Below, in pieces: positions 60,252 through 64,000 of a stretch of 64,000 nucleotides of DNA. The stretch is from Nymphaea colorata. Its lineage: Eukaryota; Streptophyta; Magnoliopsida; Nymphaeales; Nymphaeaceae. How positions within the stretch are numbered: position 1 is the stretch's first letter; every line of letters starts with the position of its first letter. The DNA lies in assembly GCF_008831285.2 (NCBI RefSeq), contig NC_045144.1, positions 7,182,176 to 7,246,175 of the forward strand, in the 5' to 3' direction. A model generated the notes under the pieces. That model did no database searches. It saw only the letters and a program-made list of their open reading frames with translations, and was not told the origin of the DNA. The translations under genes and the position numbers were made by a program.

Positions 60252-63200
60252 CCCTAGAGGGTGAATCCGGCCAATTCCAACCATCATCTGGAAAGTCAAT
60301 CATATTGTACTCTGCAGAACATGTAGAACCATAAAAAGTTGCGACCTCATCTTCAGTGAGGCATTTTCCCCACAAAAATGCATCCATTATGTGCATCTTA
60401 GATTCAGAACCTTCACTATCTGATCTCCCGAAGGCATCCAAATCTATTGGCGGTCTTATGCCAATCCACACTTCTGTTCCTTGTTCCCAGATTCCGTTAC
60501 TGGCATGGAGTGGTAATCCACTTTGATACCCATCAAATACCCCATCAAGATATGTGGTTGCCTCACCTACTTCGGCATCAATTGTAACAGTCACCATGTG
60601 CCACCTGCATAGTTGTATAATGCCAGTAAATAGATGTAGAGGACATACTTCTAGATACTTTTATGCAAAATATGAAGCAACCATATTCCAAGACAAATAT
60701 CCAACCAAAGTACAAAAAATGACTAGATGCCCTGATCAAGAATGCGAAGTTATGGAGAACAAGATGCAGACCTTCCATCTGCAATACTTGATGCACCGAT
60801 GCACCACTCCTTGGCTACAGTGGTTTGTCTATCACCTTTGGTTACCATTCGAAGGCCAACCTGTCCAGCCTCTATTCCTTGCTCCGAACCAGCAACCAGG
60901 ATCTCCCAGCAAACCTTCTTTTGTAGTTCAGTTCCAAGAAGACAAACAGGACCAGACTCAGGTTGAATCATAACGGCGATGGAGAAAGTGACCTTTTGAC
61001 TCTGACAGATATTTGGATCAAGTGGGCCACAATGACGACCCCCTGTTCTTGGTTCATCATCCAGTATGCAAACAGCACCTGGAACTCCAGTCTGCAAGCC
61101 ATGGAGCATAAAAATCTAACAAATCGCATAAAATTCCAATGTCCAAAAAAGTAAATGAAATTCTGGGAATAACGCATAATGAAGTAAAAGCCAGATACAC
61201 CAAAGCATGAAAATGTGCATCTAACATTGATTACTTAGAGCAAAATACCTTCTACAGCTATTCCTACGAAAACCCACAATCAATCACAGGGGAACAAGAA
61301 TGAGTGTCCAACTAATATGACCTTCATAAGAGCACAAGCACAAGTACCGAAGTTCGGGACCTTCATAATAAAATAGTAAGAAAATATGTTTATGGACACA
61401 GTGCAAATTAGATAAACGTAGAGCAAGTCAAGACAAACAGAACTCATGAGGACAACAATCACAAATATTAAAAATTATTGTAATTATTGAATAAGTGAAT
61501 AAAGGACAGGCAATAAAGAATAGAAAAGAAGAAACGTCACTGAAGCCATGCTAGCCGCTAAATAAATGCAAGGCATGAATCCAAGATGGCTCACTTTGAC
61601 CCACATGAACCAGTTTCAAATTCAGAGACGAGGGCCTCTTTAACCTGCAAATGGAAGAGATTGGTGCCCTCGCTATGAGCACAAGAAACACATTAACTCT
61701 TCCATAACTAGGCAAGACTACTCCTGTCCAAACCATGAGTACCGTAAGATTTTCAGCCCAACCAAAAGCTATCTTATGCCACCATCCAGTTCCCATATGC
61801 ATAATGTTTCCTCCTAACATCAGCAAAAATTATATTATTATTGTGTCAGTTGCTTTCTTCAACCTCCTGCATCGATTTGACCACAATTAGTGCTTTTATG
61901 CTTATTATTTATTGCAATGCAATAATAGGAACTTCAATAATCACATGATGCTGTAGCAGATTACACCATTAAGACATGCTGCATGCCCCTAAAGGCCTGC
62001 AGTCCTGCAGCTATTGGCAACCGTATAGCCGACAGAACACCCAAGGAAAGAAGCTTTCGAACCATGATTCTTGGTAGGCATAATCTTCTAAAACAGGATA
62101 TTGAGTTTTTGACAATATCAAGTCCATCGGATAGATGGTATGTGCATCTTAAGTAACAAGACCTTATAGAAAATATGCCAAGAACAGTATACTATAAGAC
62201 CAGACCATAACTAGGAAAATAAGATCAGATGCATTTCTATTGGCAATCTAACCAGGAGAAGAGACTACAAATCAACCCAGACTTTATTTAACAAATGCAC
62301 ATCAAGTGATCAAACCAAAAACAAATAACCTAAAAGGCTAGTACTACAAGCTTCTCCTACTGCACAAATCGGAAGATGTGGAAGAATCACACCAACCTGT
62401 TGTGCTCTTCGTGCCATTTGTGCAGTAAGGACACGGCGTGCAATTCCAGAGACCTGCTCCCTGGCAAAAGAGTCCTCCATCACAGACTCTCCACCAATAG
62501 CACGCACTGCTGCTGCCACTGCAGCAGCTTCTCTGCTTCCAACATTGGGGATGGAGGATATAAGAGAAGCTTCCAACTCCTTCCATTTGCGCTCTTCCTT
62601 TTCCAAGAGAGCTTTCCTTCTTTCTTTTCCTTTTCCTTCTTCTTCTCGCCGCTGCATAAGGATTTCTTCTTCCATCTCCTTTTCCCTGATATAACTGTGC
62701 GACACAAAAAATGCAAGTGAAGCATGACACACAGCATACCCAGCATACCATATCAGCGAAACTATATACTAAAACACAACCGCAGCAAACAAGAAAAATA
62801 ACCTACCTTTCCTGAATTATCTCAAACTGTCTACGGTCTTCTGGCATCCACTTCTTTATTTTCTTGGCACTTAAATCTGACAAACCAATACTGTCAAGGA
62901 AAAGCCGCAAGCGAACTTCATCCTGCACATCAATAAAGCCATGCACACCATTTTAGCAGTAACTTTAACTGTATTAAGTGAATAACAGCAGAAGCATAAG
63001 CAACACCCACCTGCACTTGTTCGGCCTTTGCAGTCAGCCCAAGCAAGAGAAGCAAGTATCCACCAAATTTATCCCACATGTATACCCATTCGGTATCAAT
63101 AGCTTCCTCCAAAGCCAAGATACGTGCATGAGCACACATTTTTCTCCTATTTCCCATGTCCGAAGAAAGATCATGCCTAAAAGAAAAACCAGGTTTGGTT

Positions 63201-63388
63201 CTACAGAAAAATAACCCTGCAGCAAATTCTTCATTCCTTAAACGATCTCTTAATTTCATGACATCTGCTCTAGGAAGAACAAAGTTTCCAGCCCTGTCAC
63301 GTGTAATTGTTGGATCTCCAACCAAAAGAGCAGCAGAACTCGCAGATCTCTGTGGTGCTGAATAAGTTCCAGAAAGTGCATTTCTTGT
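56270..63388 (-). CDS. DEK1: DEK1, plant phytocalpain, C-terminal half (5'-partial, 12 exons visible)
   Basis: Exons, minus strand: 63388-63011, 62922-62807, 62694-62397, 61091-60772, 60604-60253, 60125-59805, 59717-59613, 59474-59346, 57969-57589, 57226-57089, 56902-56666, 56575-56270 (stop). All phases close, giving 1,026 residues. The family is about 2,150, so the membrane-spanning N-terminal half is beyond base 64,000. DEK1 is a membrane calpain needed for epidermis and aleurone fate and for division-plane control; its cytosolic calpain part is released by autolysis. Seen: [23 protein letters not shown], the arm segment ([17 protein letters not shown]), an LG3-like region (exons 4-5), [19 protein letters not shown], then the protease core with catalytic Cys at residue 636 (GRLGDCWFL), His at 794 ([10 protein letters not shown]) and Asn at 814 ([11 protein letters not shown]). 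The C2-like domain ([20 protein letters not shown] to [15 protein letters not shown]) completes it. The catalytic triad is intact. Confidence 0.97.
58312..58508. mobile_element. CAGGGGCGGAG-ended hAT MITE in DEK1 intron (reference copy)
   Basis: A perfect 8-bp target duplication AGCAGAGC lies at 58,304-58,311 and 58,509-58,516. The terminal inverted repeat is CAGGGGCGGAG against CTCCGCCCCTG (11 of 11). The element is 197 bp with a ten-C tract near the right end. It is in the 1.38-kb intron just after the exon carrying the catalytic cysteine. A second, decayed related piece (CAGGGGGTTCGGCAGGGGCC) begins directly at 58,517. Confidence 0.92.
60202..60251. repeat. (TG)n(AG)n microsatellite at a DEK1 splice donor
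   Basis: In transcript sense the intron 60,252-60,126 (127 nt) begins GTCTCTCTCT, runs as (CT)n then (CA)n, and ends GGGATGCAG. The microsatellite starts at the donor itself and fills about 40% of the intron. Confidence 0.9.
61092..62396 (-). other. DEK1 intron without a recognised element
   Basis: This 1.3-kb intron between the exon ending RRAQQ and the exon starting TGVPGAVC has AT-rich unique-looking DNA. No repeat family or nested gene was recognised. Confidence 0.6.
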
Positions 63389-64000
63389 CTGAACCAACAG
63401 GCAATGAAAGATATGTAACAGATATTAACAAAGAATTGTAAAAGAAGTGATGACCAATTTGAAGAAAATGCTCGAAACAAAGAACACGACAAAATAACAC
63501 CAAAAAATTAGAGAAGTCTAATTGAACAACATATAAAAACCAAAGCTCTGACAACAACTGTCACAGCCCACAACCTCAATTGTTAAGCCTCCCATCTTCC
63601 AATCTAGAGAAGCCACCATATATATAAAGAGTGGCATATTCTGTTCTCACAAAGCCTAGACATGTCAGCTATGAAAGGAAATGTTAAAGACCGCTTTTTG
63701 GTCTGTAGTTTGAGTTATAATGTAACTGAAAGGAGAAAAATGTTTCACCATATACCCAAATGCAACAATTTTATCACCTTTTACCAAAACTCATGGAAAT
63801 GGACACCAGTGTCAGTTTCGGCCACGGGCATGAGTGTGGGACCCAGCAAGCCCTAAAATTGGAGGCTTGGAGGATGGCTTTCTCATATTTCCAAAAGGGA
63901 GGACACCTGGTCCCCTTCAAAAGGACAACCAACCATGGACATCCTTGTTTTCATTTAAAAGTACAACCCTCATCATCCTTTTAAAAATGGAGTTGTCGTT
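63389..64000 (-). other. DEK1 intron at the window edge
   Basis: A TTGGTTCAG acceptor marks the start of the exon at 63,388. The remaining 612 bp contain no readable DEK1 coding sequence. GGTTGTCCTTTTGAAGG-like words (63,910-63,935) and GTTGTACTTTTAAATGAA (63,950-63,967) suggest a small imperfect local repeat. Confidence 0.5.

Overview
The window is nuclear DNA of a flowering plant. Genes are split by short AT-rich exons and GT-AG introns, intergenic DNA is full of short non-autonomous DNA transposons and microsatellites, and all recognised proteins are plant ones (the DEK1 calpain exists only in the green lineage). Some DEK1 segments resemble my recollection of grass DEK1, which hints at a monocot or an early-diverging angiosperm. 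The species cannot be fixed from the sequence.

Layout. 1-15,058 (+): the last twelve exons of NOP14, a small-subunit processome factor; its 5' end lies before base 1. 15,059-29,825: about 15 kb of repeat-rich intergenic DNA with one weak two-exon candidate and an orphan ORF. 29,826-30,446 (-): an intronless NF-YB transcription factor subunit. 30,447-40,726: repeats, including an (AT)n(AG)n microsatellite, hAT-like elements with target-site duplications and tRNA-derived SINE-like pieces. 40,727-47,089 (-): a four-exon plant isoaspartyl peptidase/L-asparaginase. 47,207-53,572: repeats, ending in two back-to-back long inverted repeats plus a third small one. 53,573-53,869 (+): a small intronless RING-H2 protein. 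56,270-63,388 (-): the last twelve exons of DEK1, containing the LG3-like region, the whole calpain protease core and the C2-like domain; the membrane-spanning N-terminal half lies beyond base 64,000.

The genes do not form a functional cluster. They are housekeeping or developmental genes with separate promoters: ribosome assembly (NOP14), CCAAT-box transcription (NF-YB), asparagine/isoaspartate catabolism (asparaginase), ubiquitination (RING) and epidermal/aleurone cell fate (DEK1). All exon joins given here were checked for reading phase by hand, and each multi-exon model closes in frame (NOP14 813 residues visible, asparaginase 319, DEK1 1,026 visible).

The most unusual part is 51,235-53,505. 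Two independent hairpin-capable inverted repeats, with arms of about 317-346 bp and very high arm-to-arm identity, sit about 170 bp apart, and a third short inverted repeat lies directly upstream of the RING gene. This is the architecture expected of young small-RNA-producing loci. Around the genes, several families of 170-430 bp elements can be delimited by 8-bp target-site duplications, typical of hAT transposition.
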